Shown one piece after another: positions 24,703-36,371 of a stretch of 64,000 nucleotides of DNA (position 1 is the stretch's first letter; every line of letters starts with the position of its first letter). The notes under the pieces were generated by a model that saw only the letters and a list, made by a program, of their open reading frames with translations, had not been told where the DNA came from and made no database searches. The DNA is taken from contig NMRA01000562.1 in the NCBI GenBank assembly GCA_002633005.1, positions 46,206 to 110,205 on the forward strand. Reading direction: 5' to 3'. The translations under genes were made by a program, and so were the position numbers. This DNA comes from Phoronis australis (lineage: Eukaryota; Phoronida; Phoronidae).

Positions 24703-25267
24703 TGTAACTCGACCGTTTGCTATCATGTATAACACGGTGCTACACGTGTTTTCATGGCACTTTTAGCTTGAAAAGAAAGTGTTGTGGCAATAGAGTTTAG
24801 TTTTTGTATTTTTTCCCCATATAACATGGTGCAAAATTTCAAAGCATCAACGTACAAAAGGTGGGAAAGTATTTTGCTGTTTCGGCAGTAAGACTGCTGC
24901 AATTCAGTCGCTTGCAAGAATTGTTGTAAAGCCTCCTCATCCCCCTTGACCTCCACGACCCACTACCCCGTCGACCCACTATACTCGCGGCAATAGAGGT
25001 ATCTTTGCGCTTTTTACACATTTCATAATCTGAGTGACTTCCTCATAAGACTTACCTACACGAATCTGCGCTGGCTCAAAATTGATGGTTAAAAATAGAA
25101 AGTGATGTAAGAACAGGATTTGAAAGAGCAGGTTGTGAGTGTGTTATCGTAAGTCACGGAAATATTTGATTTGATTTGGTCGCCTTGTTATTTTGCAAAA
25201 TCGCTTCTCTTAATTGCAAAATATGGGGGAAAAGCCAGCCGAGCTCACCACCAGACTCAGTGGTCCT

Positions 25268-25490
25268 GCAGGGCCCGGTCTCTAATCTTTGTACTCGAAA
25301 CTATTTTTGGCAATTTCTCTGCCCCTTTTGTGCGAACTTAAGATAATTGGTTATCAGACTGTGCTCGAATACATTATAGTTTATGCATAGGAGTTTCTAG
25401 TTCAAGTTTGCCCTTGAAGACCCTTATATTCGTACTACAAACGCGAGTAAAAACTCGAAATTTCTAGTTCAAACTCAAACTTGTCGAGGG
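25268..25490. repeat. Truncated relative of the GGGCCCGGTCTC inverted-repeat element
   Basis: It starts AGGGCCCGGTCTCTAATC, near-identical to the left end at 13398, and has ACTCGAA-type pentamers inside. The expected right inverted repeat was not found; GTCGAGGGGGTCG sequence replaces it. Confidence 0.55.
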
Positions 25491-25847
25491 GGTCGTTGGT
25501 CGAGAGGGTCGTCGGTAGAGGGGGCGTTGGGTGTGGGGTGTGAAAGGTGTTTTAGCGCAATACCGCATGCAACGTCTGTTTAACCAGAAGCAGTACATTC
25601 CAGAGATGCTCGGTTTTATGTTCAGCAAGCGAAATGATTTTTCAATGTGATTAATCTGGGTTAATCCCACTCAGAGTAAAATAACATCGACAGAGCGAAT
25701 GTATCCAGAAATTGACCAAACTGTGTGTCATTCATGTGCGTCTTTAATTAATGCCTGACCGGGCCATGTCCTGGGGGCCGCAGGGGTAGGAATGATTCCA
25801 TAGCTGAGAGGCTCTAAATTGTAATGTCGATCACCCAAACCTCTGTC

Positions 25848-25990
25848 CTAGACCAACAAACACCACAGCCGCGGTACACTTCCACATCCGCTCTCCTAAA
25901 TTCCTCACTCGACCGACAATGCTCTATGTACCCGGTGGTCAAACTCCAAGCCCTGATACCAAACTCCAGACCTGAACCGTAGTGGTGTGG
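25848..25990. repeat. Dispersed repeat, copy 1
   Basis: It matches 29755-29895: both contain CGACA(A/G)TGCTCTAT, then (C/A)TCAAA(C/T)TCCA, CC(C/A)GT-like sequence and a CTCCAG(A/T)CC-like end. Confidence 0.5.
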
Positions 25991-26199
25991 AGCGTCCGGT
26001 TGCATTACACAGTACGAAATAGTTTCTCGACTAAGTTCCCCAAATGTTCTGCGTGTTTGTGTCTGTTTATTCGGACGTGTTACGTTATTCTATCATTTTT
26101 ATTATCAGCTCCTGTTTGACTAGTGACATTTTCGTCTAATGTACTTAAACACTGAGCCATCATTTCAATGAAATTTACTGGAGGGTCTTAGTCTATATA

Positions 26200-26338
26200 C
26201 ATGGGGGGGGGGCGCAGCGCTGAAATAAGTGGGGGATATAGCCCCCCAGCCCCCATAGTGGGCCTCTCATGTCATCATGGGTAGGGCGGCATTGCAATAA
26301 GTGGAGGCTATAGCCTCCACCCACCTATAATGCGCCAC
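26200..26338. repeat. G-rich tandem duplication of ~75 bp
   Basis: Two adjacent blocks share (T/G)CAATAAGTGG(A/G)GG(C/A)TATAGCC(T/C)CC followed by a G(C/G)GCC end. Each block contains a GGNNNATAGCCNCC hairpin. Confidence 0.55.
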
Positions 26339-26628
26339 ATGAAAAGATCTACATTTCTTTACAATATTATTAAGAATTCGCGGTATGGTAACGAAAATAA
26401 AATTGCAAAAAAGACAAGACAACAAATGCGTGAACAGTTGCGGCCTTGTTGAGTCCCTATTTGAAACTGTTTTATGCAACTTGTCCCCGAGCATGGAGAT
26501 GGATGCCGGGTACGGGATAACTTCATTGCGCGTGTGGTCTAATATTCGAGTTTAGAGGATCGTAGCTGGAATTTAGAGGTGCGACCGTACAGTGCAATCC
26601 TTTTCACCCTTGATGTTGTTTTCCGTAG

Positions 26629-26821
26629 ATGATAGACATTTCGCTGAGCTCGATCTATTTGCTCGTGCTCACGTGCCTTCTGGTAGGGATTCTACACTGG
26701 TTCTCTGTCGTGTATCGTTCTGGCCTACCACCCGGACCTACTCCGCTGCCTATCGTAGGGAACGTTCATCAGCTGGCGATGCAGGGCTCGGACAAGTTTC
26801 TGGAGACGTTGAATAAGTGGG
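26629..26821 (+). CDS. CYP gene B exon 1 (membrane anchor, proline hinge)
   Basis: It encodes residues 1-64 plus one base: a hydrophobic leader starting MIDISLSSIYLLVLTC, then the PPGP hinge and FLETLNKW. Donor GTGAGT at 26822. It ends in phase 1 and joins to the next exon as K-W-A-A-K-Y-G. Confidence 0.9.
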
Positions 26822-29800
26822 GTGAGTTGAAGCGAAACCACCACCTACTGCAATGTTTTAGATTATGTATCGACAAGTCTGTATATTCAACCAAATATAC
26901 AAATCTACATACTTACAGGTTACAGGTGTAAGCTCACTACATTTTCTGAAAGTACAACTTAACTTTAGACTTTATGCGAACCTGCCATTTTTTGTGCCAA
27001 GTCTCTTTTTTCTAAATTTTATCTAAAAACATACATTTATAGCAAAATAGCAGCATCATCAACATGACTACGTTTCGTTTGTTATAAATGTTGAAGATGG
27101 TTTCTCAAAAATATTCTGATAATTTTTCAAAATTATCATTTCATTTTCTTTTCATGCAACATTAGAATATTTCCCGAAAAATAGAATAGTCCTGTTCATA
27201 GTTTTGTGGGGAACAATGCTTAAGCATAGTATTCAAAAGTGTCATATGAGCCCGATAAGCCATTTCGGAGGTATGGCGTTCCAAAATTAGCTAAGTAAGC
27301 ACATTTTCTAGGGTCCTACCTAACCTTAAAGTCTAAATGAAACCAAGAATTGAATTTTTAAACCAGCCTCGTTTCACCCATTTTGCTTCCAGAGCATAAG
27401 CTGAGGAACCCGTCAAATGCAACTTTCTAAATTCCTTACTTACCGACTCGAAATGGTCCCAGATATAATAAAGTTAAAACTTGTGCTGGCTTTAAATACG
27501 AGTCCTCCAGAAAAGTGTTTAAAAAATTACACATGGCTCATGAACAATAACTTAAACTTATTACCACCATAGTTAATATGGCCTAAGAGGAATCATTAGA
27601 GAATGCAACCTGTCTGGAGATGAATCATGTTTCACGCACATGGGTGCGTTCACTTGATTTTATTATCTTGTATGGTATTGTACTTAATTCTGTTGCATCT
27701 ACTGTTATTTCATTCCACCAGCATTATTCACGGAGATGCAGATGTCGACCACCACTTGAACATAACCGTCTTCTACCTTTTCAGCTGCGAAATACGGCGA
27801 AGTGTACACCCTATATTTCGGTTCAAGTCGAGCGTTTGTACTGAACTCATACGACTGTATGAAGGAGGCACTGTCACTTCCGGTGTTGTCAGGACGACCA
27901 CACAGTTTCATATCCGATAAAATCTCACAGAATCTAGGTTGGTGAAGGCCGAGTTAACGGTTATAGTGTGTTTATCAGTGTATTTTTGACCAAAATAATT
28001 GGGCCATCGGTATCCACAAAATTCGAAGATTTATTTTTCGGGTTCTAATCTTGTCCATCAATAAATGTGTTATGTAAGCATTCATTTGTACACCGTTCTC
28101 ACAGAATTCAAAATTCTACAGTATATGTTACGATTTCGTGGACGAAGTCCTATGTAGTAATCAGGTTATTAAGACAATGGTCTGATTGTCCGAATGAAAG
28201 TCGGGACAAAACTGTACATGCTCTATCTCAAATGAAAAATCATACGACTTTTAAGCTCGAATATTCGTGTCGGGACATTGCTTTACACACTGCGATCAGT
28301 AGTATACGATAGTCAATTACAAAACTTCTTCACTACTATGTGACAAGACTTTTCACGATCTTCAGGACTTATCAATATCGAAGGACTCGCTTGGAAGGAG
28401 CAACGACGGTTCGCACTTTCTCATTTAAGAGATTTTGGATTTGGAAAGACGTCTTTTGAAGATCACATTTTGGAAGAGACAAGGATCATGCTAGACTATA
28501 TGGAGACTACAAAAGAACAGCCAACTGATCTTCAGGTTAGGAACATTGGCATTAAAACGCTGTAATTTCATTGACATTGCAAAGAATGTACTGTGATTAA
28601 CAAAAAAATATAAGGTATAAACAGGAAGTTAAAGGCTAGTACTATATTATTCTCAGTTAAAGAGTACTGTATAAGGTTAAAATGTCTCTAGTGACTTGTT
28701 TGACTTGCATTCTAGCGCCTGCATCGAATCCCCGCCTGTCACGAAAGTTTCGCCCTTGTTATTTGCTTCATGTACCCTCTTATCGTTTCATTGATTTGGA
28801 TTATCGTTGCTAAATCATGTTATGCACCACTGTTTTTTAAACTTAAAACGTTGTAATCTCGGCCAAACGTTGTGGTCTCAAACGAATGACATGCTTCTGT
28901 ATTGCAGGTGTGTTTTTGATAGGTTTGTAATAGGAATGCAGAGGTCTGATAGAGCCAAAGGACTTAAATTTGGATCAGAAAGTTATAAGTATTACCAAAC
29001 CAACGTGACGACATTTTCACGCAGATGAGATTTCTTTTGAGTCATAAGAGATTGCTTTTAGTTACACCATTTTCGCATACACCCCTCATTTCTTACTGTT
29101 CTGGTGAATGTATTGCTGTACCACCCACAAACCCAGGTTTCCTTTTTAGTTCGTGATAACCCATTCTATTGCCAACAACATCACTTCAATCCTTTGGGGG
29201 AAACGTTACGACTATGGCGACCAACTTTTCCATGGATTTCTCGAGTCTATAAATGAAAATGTTAAAGGTAAGTAATTGAACCTTTTTGTTAGAATTTGTT
29301 TTTTCTCCCACCGGAATATTTGGGTAACAAATTTTCTAATATATGCATTTCGTGTTAAGCACGACATTCTGGGTACACCCAACGGCCTTTTCTAAAAGGC
29401 CGTCAGAGAGTCTCTTCGTGAATTCTGGTTCGTCATGGTTTCACTAGAAGAGTCGTCTTCATTTTAAATATTACAATACACAAATAAATTCTGGCAAAAA
29501 AAAGAAAATTAACGTGCTAAAGAAGGTCATAACTTTGTCATAACTTCCTTGGTGAATTTTTTTTGTGCGATTAAAGTCATATTACCCTGGAGATCAGAGA
29601 TGTCGCTATGTCGAGTAGGAGATATCGAACGGCAAGATGATCACCTGGTGAACCTGGTGAAGTAAGTTCAACTTCGGGGTATTAAAGAGATTACTCCGCC
29701 GTGCCTGTTGTTTCCCAATACGTTCCTCTAATCCGCAGTTCCGGACCATCAACTATCAAACAAGCTGTAAATATTCCAGACTCGAGTCCCTAAACTCCAC

Positions 29801-32800
29801 GCGATCTCCGACAGTGCTCTATACACGGTACTCAAATTCCACACCCCGTGTCCAATCTCCAGTCCCGGTCCTCAGAATCTGGGTGAGGACTCTGTTTACC
29901 GATACTGGAGTTTGGACACCCGGTATGGAGCATTTTCGGCCCGTATGTGGGTTCTGTAATTTCTACCTACCACATACTTGCTGCTTATGGGACAGGGGCA
30001 TATAGATCATATAGCTTGAATATAGAATCGCGCGACCAAGGAAGGGTTTTCACTCACTGACCTTATTGAATCACGTAAGGCATAATTCGTATCTAAAATT
30101 ATTTCAGCGATTGGTCAAGCGACAACGTTCGACCTGGTTGTGCCGTTTTTGAAGTATTTACCAGGTGATGTTCTTGGCTTAAAGGCAGCCTTGGTTAGAG
30201 TAGAACTTGTCGAGCGTTATCTACGCAGCCTCATTGAGGAACACAAGGAGTCGCTGAATCCGGACAACGTGAGAGATTTTCTTGACGTGTATCTTCTTCA
30301 ACTCAACGAATTAAAGACAGATGAGGGCACTCACTTTTCAGGTTTGTTTTTTACTTTAGTCTACAATATTACAAATGAGTTGTTGAATCTTCAGCGAATA
30401 TTTAAACAAAAAAGAACCAGCATGAACACAACCCTCAGATGCACCCAAGTCGGTTATGAGGCGTGTTTCGTTACTCAACACACTCGCCAAAGCTTGTTTT
30501 ACAGAGCTTTATATTGCTGGAAGGATTAAGTGTATTCCTAATAAAAAAGGTAGTTGAAGGTTCCGTTACCTGCTATTTAGGCTTCATTTTTCATTATATA
30601 TTTTTAGAAGAGCAGCTTGTCAAATCTCTCGGTGACTTGTTTGTGGCTGGACTTGAAACCACCTCGACTACTCTCCGTTGGATTCTCTTGTATCTTGTAA
30701 TTCATCCGGACATCCAAGAGAAAGCACGTGCTGAAATCGATGACGCAATTGGGTACCGGGACCCATCCGTTCGCGACCGGCCTAACTTACCGTATACCGA
30801 AGCAGTCATAATGGAGGCCCATCGAGTCGGCATGATCGCATCAACGGGAGTACCGCACGCAGCTCTGGAAGACACTACATTTCGAGGATATTCCGTTCCA
30901 AAGGGGACTGCGTTCATTCCCAATATGGCTTCTATATTCATGAATGAAAACGAGTTTCCAGAACCAGACAAGTTCGACCCCACGCGTTATCTCGACAACG
31001 AAGGCAAGGTCAACAAGGCTGCGTGCGAGAAGGTGATACCATTTAGTATAGGTAAGTTACGATAAAAATATAAAGCAGTTTTCATTCTTGTCTGGCTGTG
31101 ACTCATCATTTACTGTACTTGCAGTTGACTAATTGGTCAACCGAGAGTCTTCTCATCAACAACTCCCAAACAACATGGAAATCGACGAAATTTCGTGACT
31201 CCCCTGAAAATAACTCAACAAAGAATCGATCTAAGTGGGGATTAAAAGCCTTTGAAACCTTAGGTAGACAGTAAGTAGTGGACCGGGGTGGATCCAGGAT
31301 ATTGAGTTACGAGGGCCAGGCAGAATATTAGCCAGGACTATTCCCATCAGACATTCGCACCCCCGAACTGCCAAGTAGAATCTGAGAAAATTTTAGGGGG
31401 GACCATAGCCCCTTGCTCCTCCCTCCCTAAATCTGCCACTGGTGAATGTCCCATTAACATGAGTGTTGTGCTAATATGGCGGTCGTTGTTATTGGGGATT
31501 GAAATAGACATTTGGTTTCGAAAAATATTAGCGGAGAGGCAAATTTAGAAGGTTCTATACGTCAGCATCCATGATCAATTTCTAATGTAATTGAAACAAG
31601 AACTGCTACACGTTCTGCAACTTTATCGGTCTCAGATGTGCGAACGGTAAAGAAAGGTAGGATGTCACTTTTGATGACAAATCAAAGAAGGAATTGCAAG
31701 TCATTAGGAACAATTTTCCTGACATGTCATGATCGTATGATATTTTATTTTGTCGGAACTTCTCGGGCAGCCACTTTAAATATTTGGTTGAATCGTATCT
31801 ATTTTTTCATTACCTATTGACTAACGTACTTTTATTTCCACCTTTTTTGAGCATGAGTGCACATTGTCTTGACTTCTGTCATGGCGGGTGTTGGTCAGCT
31901 CCATCTGTCTCTTAGAGTCACAGAATGACACGACTAAAATAGGTTTCCAATGAATCTAACTGCATCTTTGCCCCTTGATAAGTTACACAATTATTCGCTT
32001 TCACCGGGGTCAATTTGTTGCCTTTCATATTCCAAAAGTGTGATATTGACCGAGGTGGAGCTGTACCCCTAAGGAACAATTTTACTTGGCCTGTCTATTC
32101 TTATAATAACATTCAAACCAAGATTAATAAGTTACATGGCAAATTTGCGTAGAATTTCGAAGATGTTTTCCTTCCAAGGGGTAGAAAACTGTAGTATAGT
32201 GTGTTCTTGAAATTCCTTCTTAAATCTTTATATCAAACGAAATTTTATTATGTTACGGATACCGTTGTCTTGCTAGGTGTGCACCTTTCATTTTTCAAAT
32301 TTTACTTAAGGTGTGATCACGTGACGCAATATTTAGCAGATTGGTGAAACGTCAAAACCATATTCTACAGGATTTCTACTTTCAGAAAAAATAACTTTAT
32401 TAAGTTAATACCTCTAGTTTTGTACATATTTGACTAAATACACAAACTTGTCAATGTCCTACGTAACCTTTATAAATGTTTGGAGTCTACCCCTGAAAGA
32501 TCTTTTGGAAGTTAACCTCGTCTGTATGTGCTTTTAATGAGAATGTGGCATCACCACGTTCTATCGAACACGGAAAGTGCTCTGTCCTCTAGTGACACTT
32601 TAAATTGTCTCTTTCCGCCAGTACACCTGAGTGATCCTTGTGGTATTAAACACGCACATGGCAATCTTTGATAAGACGCTAGTCACTGTGACACTAACCG
32701 CTCATTTTCAGACGATCTGTACCCTCTAGTGCCAGTTATATTTTTACCTACTCTTTCTTATCTTTGTTATCATTCGATGTTTTGAAATTCGGTAGCTATA

Positions 32801-33395
32801 TTTCAATTAACGAAATGCGCTGCTCTAGTTTCTACTTTATCTAGTGCTAATCGGTCCCTCTAGAGGAAGTGTCGGAGATAATGAACACCTGGCGTGCGTT
32901 CAGTAGACGCTAGGACCTATGCTAGGACCTAACTAAAATCTAGTCAACACCACGTGTTCTCATTTAAAATACACGGCAACATCTCTCGTAATCTCGCGAA
33001 GTCTTGCTTTATAGCGAGGTCCTAGCGTTACTGAACGGGAGGCAGTTTTGACTTTTAAGCTTGTAATTTACGGCGGGGGCTTATTGGCGTTGCTTGTTTT
33101 GTACTCTTCTTATTCTGGACACTGGTCTTCCAAGGAAAATGTCCAAAGTACAATTGCTTCTCTTTTTTCTCCAGGAAGACGCGTTTGTCTTGGCGAGTCA
33201 CTGGCTAGAATGGAATTGACTTTGTATTTAACAACCATGCTTCAACGATTTGTCTTCACACTGCCAGACAGCAGCCCCGTGCCTTCCGTCAGAGGTCGAC
33301 AAGGTTTCACGCGTATGCCTCACCCGTATAAAGTTTGCATAAAACGTAGGCCAGATTACCGGACTTCAACAGATAATACTAGTGTAGCTAGATGA
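26629..33395 (+). CDS. CYP2-like cytochrome P450, complete seven-exon gene B
   Basis: Predicted ER-anchored heme-thiolate monooxygenase of the CYP2 clan; substrate unknown. Joined exons 26629-26821, 27785-27937, 28366-28535, 29150-29267, 30108-30341, 30608-31051 and 33175-33395 total 1533 bp, or 510 aa, the usual P450 length. All six introns are GT-AG, and every exon junction keeps frame. Visible hallmarks: N-terminal hydrophobic anchor (about residues 5-28), hinge GLPPGPTPLPIVGN, helix-C W125-K-E-Q-R129, I-helix A303-G-L-E-T-T308, K-helix E359-A-H-R362, FDPTRY in the PERF region, and heme loop F-S-I-G-R-R-V-C442-L-G. The start is the ATG at 26629, directly after a TTTTCCGTAG acceptor-like sequence, so a 5' UTR intron is possible. 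A polyadenylation signal lies 255 bp past the stop. Copy A (7913-16942) and the fragment at 62419 are disabled paralogues. Family is certain; subfamily cannot be assigned. Confidence 0.93.
27785..27937 (+). CDS. CYP gene B exon 2
   Basis: Acceptor CCTTTTCAG, donor GTTGGT. 153 bp, phase 1 at both ends. It encodes KYGEVYTLYFGSSRAFVLNS through ISDKISQNL. Confidence 0.9.
28366..28535 (+). CDS. CYP gene B exon 3 (helix C)
   Basis: Acceptor GATCTTCAG, donor GTTAGG. 170 bp. It encodes INIEGLAWKEQRRFALSHLR and onward, including the heme-propionate contacting WxxxR motif, and ends in phase 0. Confidence 0.9.
29150..29267 (+). CDS. CYP gene B exon 4
   Basis: Acceptor TTTCCTTTTTAG, donor GTAAGT. 118 bp. 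It encodes FVITHSIANNITSILWGKRY, then DYGDQLFHGFLESINENVK, and ends in phase 1. Confidence 0.9.
29755..29895. repeat. Dispersed repeat, copy 2
   Basis: Homologous to 25848-25990 (see there); lies in intron 4 of CYP gene B. Confidence 0.5.
30108..30341 (+). CDS. CYP gene B exon 5
   Basis: Acceptor ATTTCAG, donor GTTTGT. 234 bp. It encodes LVVPFLKYLPGDVLGLKA to RDFLDVYLLQLNELK, corresponding to the F-G to H helix region. Confidence 0.9.
30608..31051 (+). CDS. CYP gene B exon 6 (I helix to start of heme loop)
   Basis: Acceptor TATTTTTAG, donor GTAAGT. 444 bp. It carries the oxygen-activating AGLETT motif, the ExxR salt-bridge motif (EAHR) and FDPTRY, and ends within the heme loop at PFSI-G. 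Confidence 0.92.
31284..31441. mobile_element. Degraded hAT-like non-autonomous element
   Basis: It begins CCGGGGTGGATCCAGG and ends AATCTGCCACTG, which read as decayed inverse copies of a CAGTGGCGGATCCAGG terminus. It has a G-run and C-rich interior. It lies in intron 6 of gene B and is absent from the duplicate copy near 60780. No target duplication was confirmed. Confidence 0.45.
32898..33036. mobile_element. 139-bp MITE with ~20-bp terminal inverted repeats, copy 1
   Basis: It starts GTTCAGTAGACGCTAGGACC and ends AGGTCCTAGCGTTACTGAAC, inverse copies apart from one extra base. The collinear site in the duplicate (about 62278) lacks it. A second copy in reverse orientation is at 58133-58268. 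No coding capacity and no clear target duplication. Confidence 0.85.
33175..33395 (+). CDS. CYP gene B exon 7 (heme cysteine and C-terminus)
   Basis: Acceptor TTTTTTCTCCAG. It supplies RRVCLGESLARMELTLYL with the axial heme cysteine, then the C-terminal strand ending TSTDNTSVAR and TGA at 33393-33395. Confidence 0.92.
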
Positions 33396-33649
33396 AGCCA
33401 GGTTTAGACTACAACTTTGAAAAATTATAAGTTTTTGGAAACTGTCGTTCGTGACGGTTCTCACCTCAACATTTTACTTCTTATGCCTCTTTCCCACCAA
33501 CACCGTCACGAACACCTGTCTATCACAATTCTACCACAACTGCGCTTACCTTTCCCATGAACTGGTGACATCGGAGTTACCCTAGTTCTCTGACGTAAAT
33601 GCCATGTTGTGTATTTGAATTATATTCACAAACTAACGGAGTCGAGATT

Positions 33650-33655
33650 AATAAA
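33650..33655 (+). terminator. Polyadenylation signal of CYP gene B
   Basis: AATAAA, 255 bp after the stop codon; the same GATTAATAAATATTTCCC sequence is kept in the duplicate near 62902. Confidence 0.55.
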
Positions 33656-34495
33656 TATTTCCCACCATTTTTGATACATAACTCTAGACTGATCAGTGTC
33701 AATCTCTATTAGATTGATTATTATCTTTGTTCCTTTACGTGGGACTATTGATAGTTGATAGTGAAAGATGTGGGAACGAAGAATGTTTCGTTGAGTCTCG
33801 TGTAATTGACTTCGAGACCTTTAGGGATTATTCCAGTCGAAGTGGAGTTAACGTTTCCCACGGCGCAGAGTTGCGCAACTCCGCACCTATTTTGAGAGGA
33901 GTTGCGATGGTTATTTAAGGTCCCTAGTGAGGTGGCAGCGTAATACCAATAATTATAATAATGTCACAAGTGTAAAACATATTTTATGATCTCTGTCCGT
34001 TTTCTTTCATAAAATACATGCTTTTACTAGTTGACATAGCTCGTTTATTTCATATATATAGAATGGAAGCAAATAAGTATGGTTTGAGATATCTTATACG
34101 GCGCTACACATTAATGTAGTTTCTACGGTGTGTTAAAACATCGCTATGACCACACTGAAGTCATAAATTGCCAAATGTAATAAACTGTTACAATTTTGTC
34201 TACTTCATCGCGATTCAGATTCAGATACAAACAACATCCTCATGCATTACTGTTTTATTCAATATACTCTGGTACCTCAGTTCAACTTGTATCGCCGGAA
34301 TTTGCAAATGCTCGTAACTTCTGCTATCGGCCGTTTTTTGTTTGTTGTTTTCTGACAGTGACGCAGTATATGGCGCGAAAAGCGAGTTTCGCACAATACT
34401 TTACATGTACGTGCCTGGATTCGAGCGCTTAAAAATCGCGCGTTCTTGTGTTGCTAAACCATTGCTAGGACAACCTGGTTAGCCCAATGCATCCA

Positions 34496-34752
34496 GGGGC
34501 CCGTTCCAAGAAAACTAACTTGGCTAAAACAAATCGTAAATTCTAGTCCGTTTTAAGTTAAAAATTAAATTTGTGTCAAGTCCGTTTTAATTATTAAAAG
34601 TGATCTTAAGTTTGACTTGAGTTTTTGACGTAAGATTTGTCTTTAGTTGATTACCTTACCAGATGTGGAAGTTTCAAAGTTAGGAGGTCGAGACAAATCT
34701 TAGACTAAGTAAAAAATTTAATCAACTTAAGTCAGTTCTTTGAACGGGCCCC
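34496..34752. mobile_element. 257-bp MITE with GGGGCCCG termini
   Basis: The left end GGGGCCCGTTCCAAGAAAAC and the right end GTTCTTTGAACGGGCCCC are imperfect inverse repeats of ~20 bp. The interior has AAGTCCGTTTTAA repeats. It starts within 10 bp of the point where similarity to the 63.4-kb duplicate stops. Confidence 0.8.
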
Positions 34753-35620
34753 AGAAAAACAAAACTCCGCCCGAGGAAGTTTCTGACACCTATCTCCGTT
34801 TTGACTATTCACAGATGTTAATTGCGATCCTACCATTTCCACATATAAAATAAAAGTAGTACTACTAGTAACTCTCACTAACTTCCTTATTCTTGAAACG
34901 AGACAATCTCATGTTATTGTGCATCTTTGCAGCAACCATTGTAAGCCACTCGCGTATACACAACTTCACGGTTTCACCCACCGTCTTGAATAAAAAAACA
35001 AAACAAAACAATCCAGGTGCGTTCTCAGTGTAAGTCGACAGGAAAGCAAGGCATGTTAAAACGAATGTTTTTCGTAAGCTTTTATCAGGAATGTCAAAAA
35101 GTTGTAATCATATCCAACATATTCAGGAATCTCACAAACACATTTCCTTCCTAAGAACCACCTATATGCTCAATTTTAGAGCGCATTGGGTGAGATGCCG
35201 ATGTTGTGGGTAAAAAACTGATACTTTGCGAGATCGGCCCCATTTTCACGACTTTGTGGGGACCGTGATGACCTCAGAAAAGATAAAAAGCACTGGACAT
35301 TCCAGTGTACATTTCATATCGAACGGCCGGTTGTAGTACCCAAGTTGTTCTTCAAGGCGAAGGCAACCTTTCTTCATGTCATTTTTAGCAAAAATAAGGT
35401 TCGTTGATTTTCCCCAGACATATTTTTCACTTACTTACTGCTTTTCGTAATTTAATTAATTACTCGTCGTCTACTCCGGAAGCGATGTTTTGGGAGGCAA
35501 GAATTTCGCGCCAATTTCTTTTCATATAGTCTGACTGTGAGCGCAGCCGAATCAGTCATTGTTCTACCGCGGTTGTGATAAGTTCGGTCGTCGTTTGCTT
35601 TTGCTTACGAGTCAGTCAGC

Positions 35621-35734
35621 ATGCCACGCTGTTGCTGCGTACTGGGGTGTACTTATCGTCTCACGTACACTGCAGAGGAAGAACTGTCCCACTTGCCCGA
35701 GTGTCCCGCGGCACACTCCCACTGATGGGTGTAT
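35621..35734 (+). pseudogene. Left-arm THAP start, truncated
   Basis: The frame opens MPRCCCVLGCTYRLT and continues ~37 codons to a stop at 35732-35734. It matches the right-arm protein only over the first ~11 residues, as the arm homology ends there. It cannot form a THAP fold. Confidence 0.6.
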
Positions 35735-36050
35735 CTGAGCACCCAAACTGCTTACATCCCGCCGTGTGACTCCCTCGCCACACACCTGGTACCTTCTAAA
35801 TAGCTCCAATACAAGTCCACAATAAACTTATCAAACTTAGGCTCGTCCTCTTCACTGGGTGTCGAACTGGGCCTGTATTCACTCCCACTACTCAACATCG
35901 CTGCAGGGCTGCTTACAGGCTCTGGGCTAGAGACAACAGCACAGGGCGAATCACTGCTAGTTCCCGGAATTGCACGCAATGGGGGTACGTTCGGAGGCAC
36001 GGGTGACAGTAGATGAAGAGCCTCCAGTCACTGTATATAGTGGCCACAGC

Positions 36051-36371
36051 TCACGAGGCTTCTCGCTTCAAAAACGCACTTCTCGGGGTTGGCGACGGTA
36101 TGGTTCCCTTCTTCAGGCGCTGTTTCGCAAGGTCCTTCATCAATTTAGCGTACATATCTCTGTTGTAATCTGACGGCAGAAAATGCCTGCCACTCGGTAA
36201 CCCTCCACTGCTTTGTACGTTGCGTGGACGGGTAGCGCTGCGTTCTTCACATGAACGAGATAGCCAAGTACGGCGTAGTGTGTCATCCTTCGGAATTAAG
36301 CGACGCAAGGTACACAACCCGCGTGCGAGACGAGAATGAGTGCATCCCAGCACGCAGCAACAGCGTGCCAT
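36051..36371 (-). CDS. THAP-type zinc-finger protein, short and probably degenerate
   Basis: 106 aa starting MARCCCVLGCTHSRL. THAP features seen in order: the first cysteine pair C-x4-C, a basic PKDDTLRRTWL segment with the conserved tryptophan, GRHFLPSDY, which matches the usual C-x2-H-F-x-x-x-D-Y block, and a C-terminal LKKGTIPSPTP that fits the LKxxAVPTIF-type tail. The cysteine expected before the histidine is not present (PSGRHF), so zinc binding is doubtful. THAP domains bind DNA in P-element transposases and in host transcription factors. No transposase catalytic part follows. Likely a transposon relic. Confidence 0.6.
   Translation of the reverse strand: MARCCCVLGCTHSRLARGLCTLRRLIPKDDTLRRTWLSRSCEERSATRPRNVQSSGGLPSGRHFLPSDYNRDMYAKLMKDLAKQRLKKGTIPSPTPRSAFLKREAS

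Larger units (their letters stand above)
31464..34489 (+). repeat. Segmental duplication, copy 1 (CYP gene B intron 6, exon 7 and 3' flank)
   Basis: Collinear with 60795-63434 across intron sequence, exon 7, the polyadenylation region and downstream DNA. Copy 1 has extra blocks of ~410 bp (about 31993-32403), ~160 bp around 32891-33050 and ~290 bp (about 33820-34108). Copy 2 has an extra ~475 bp (about 60860-61333). By eye the aligned parts are roughly 80-90 percent identical. Confidence 0.9.

Noticed and set aside
30702-30983. 93-codon minus-strand frame
   Set aside because: Shadow of CYP gene B exon 6, which has clear P450 motifs on the plus strand.
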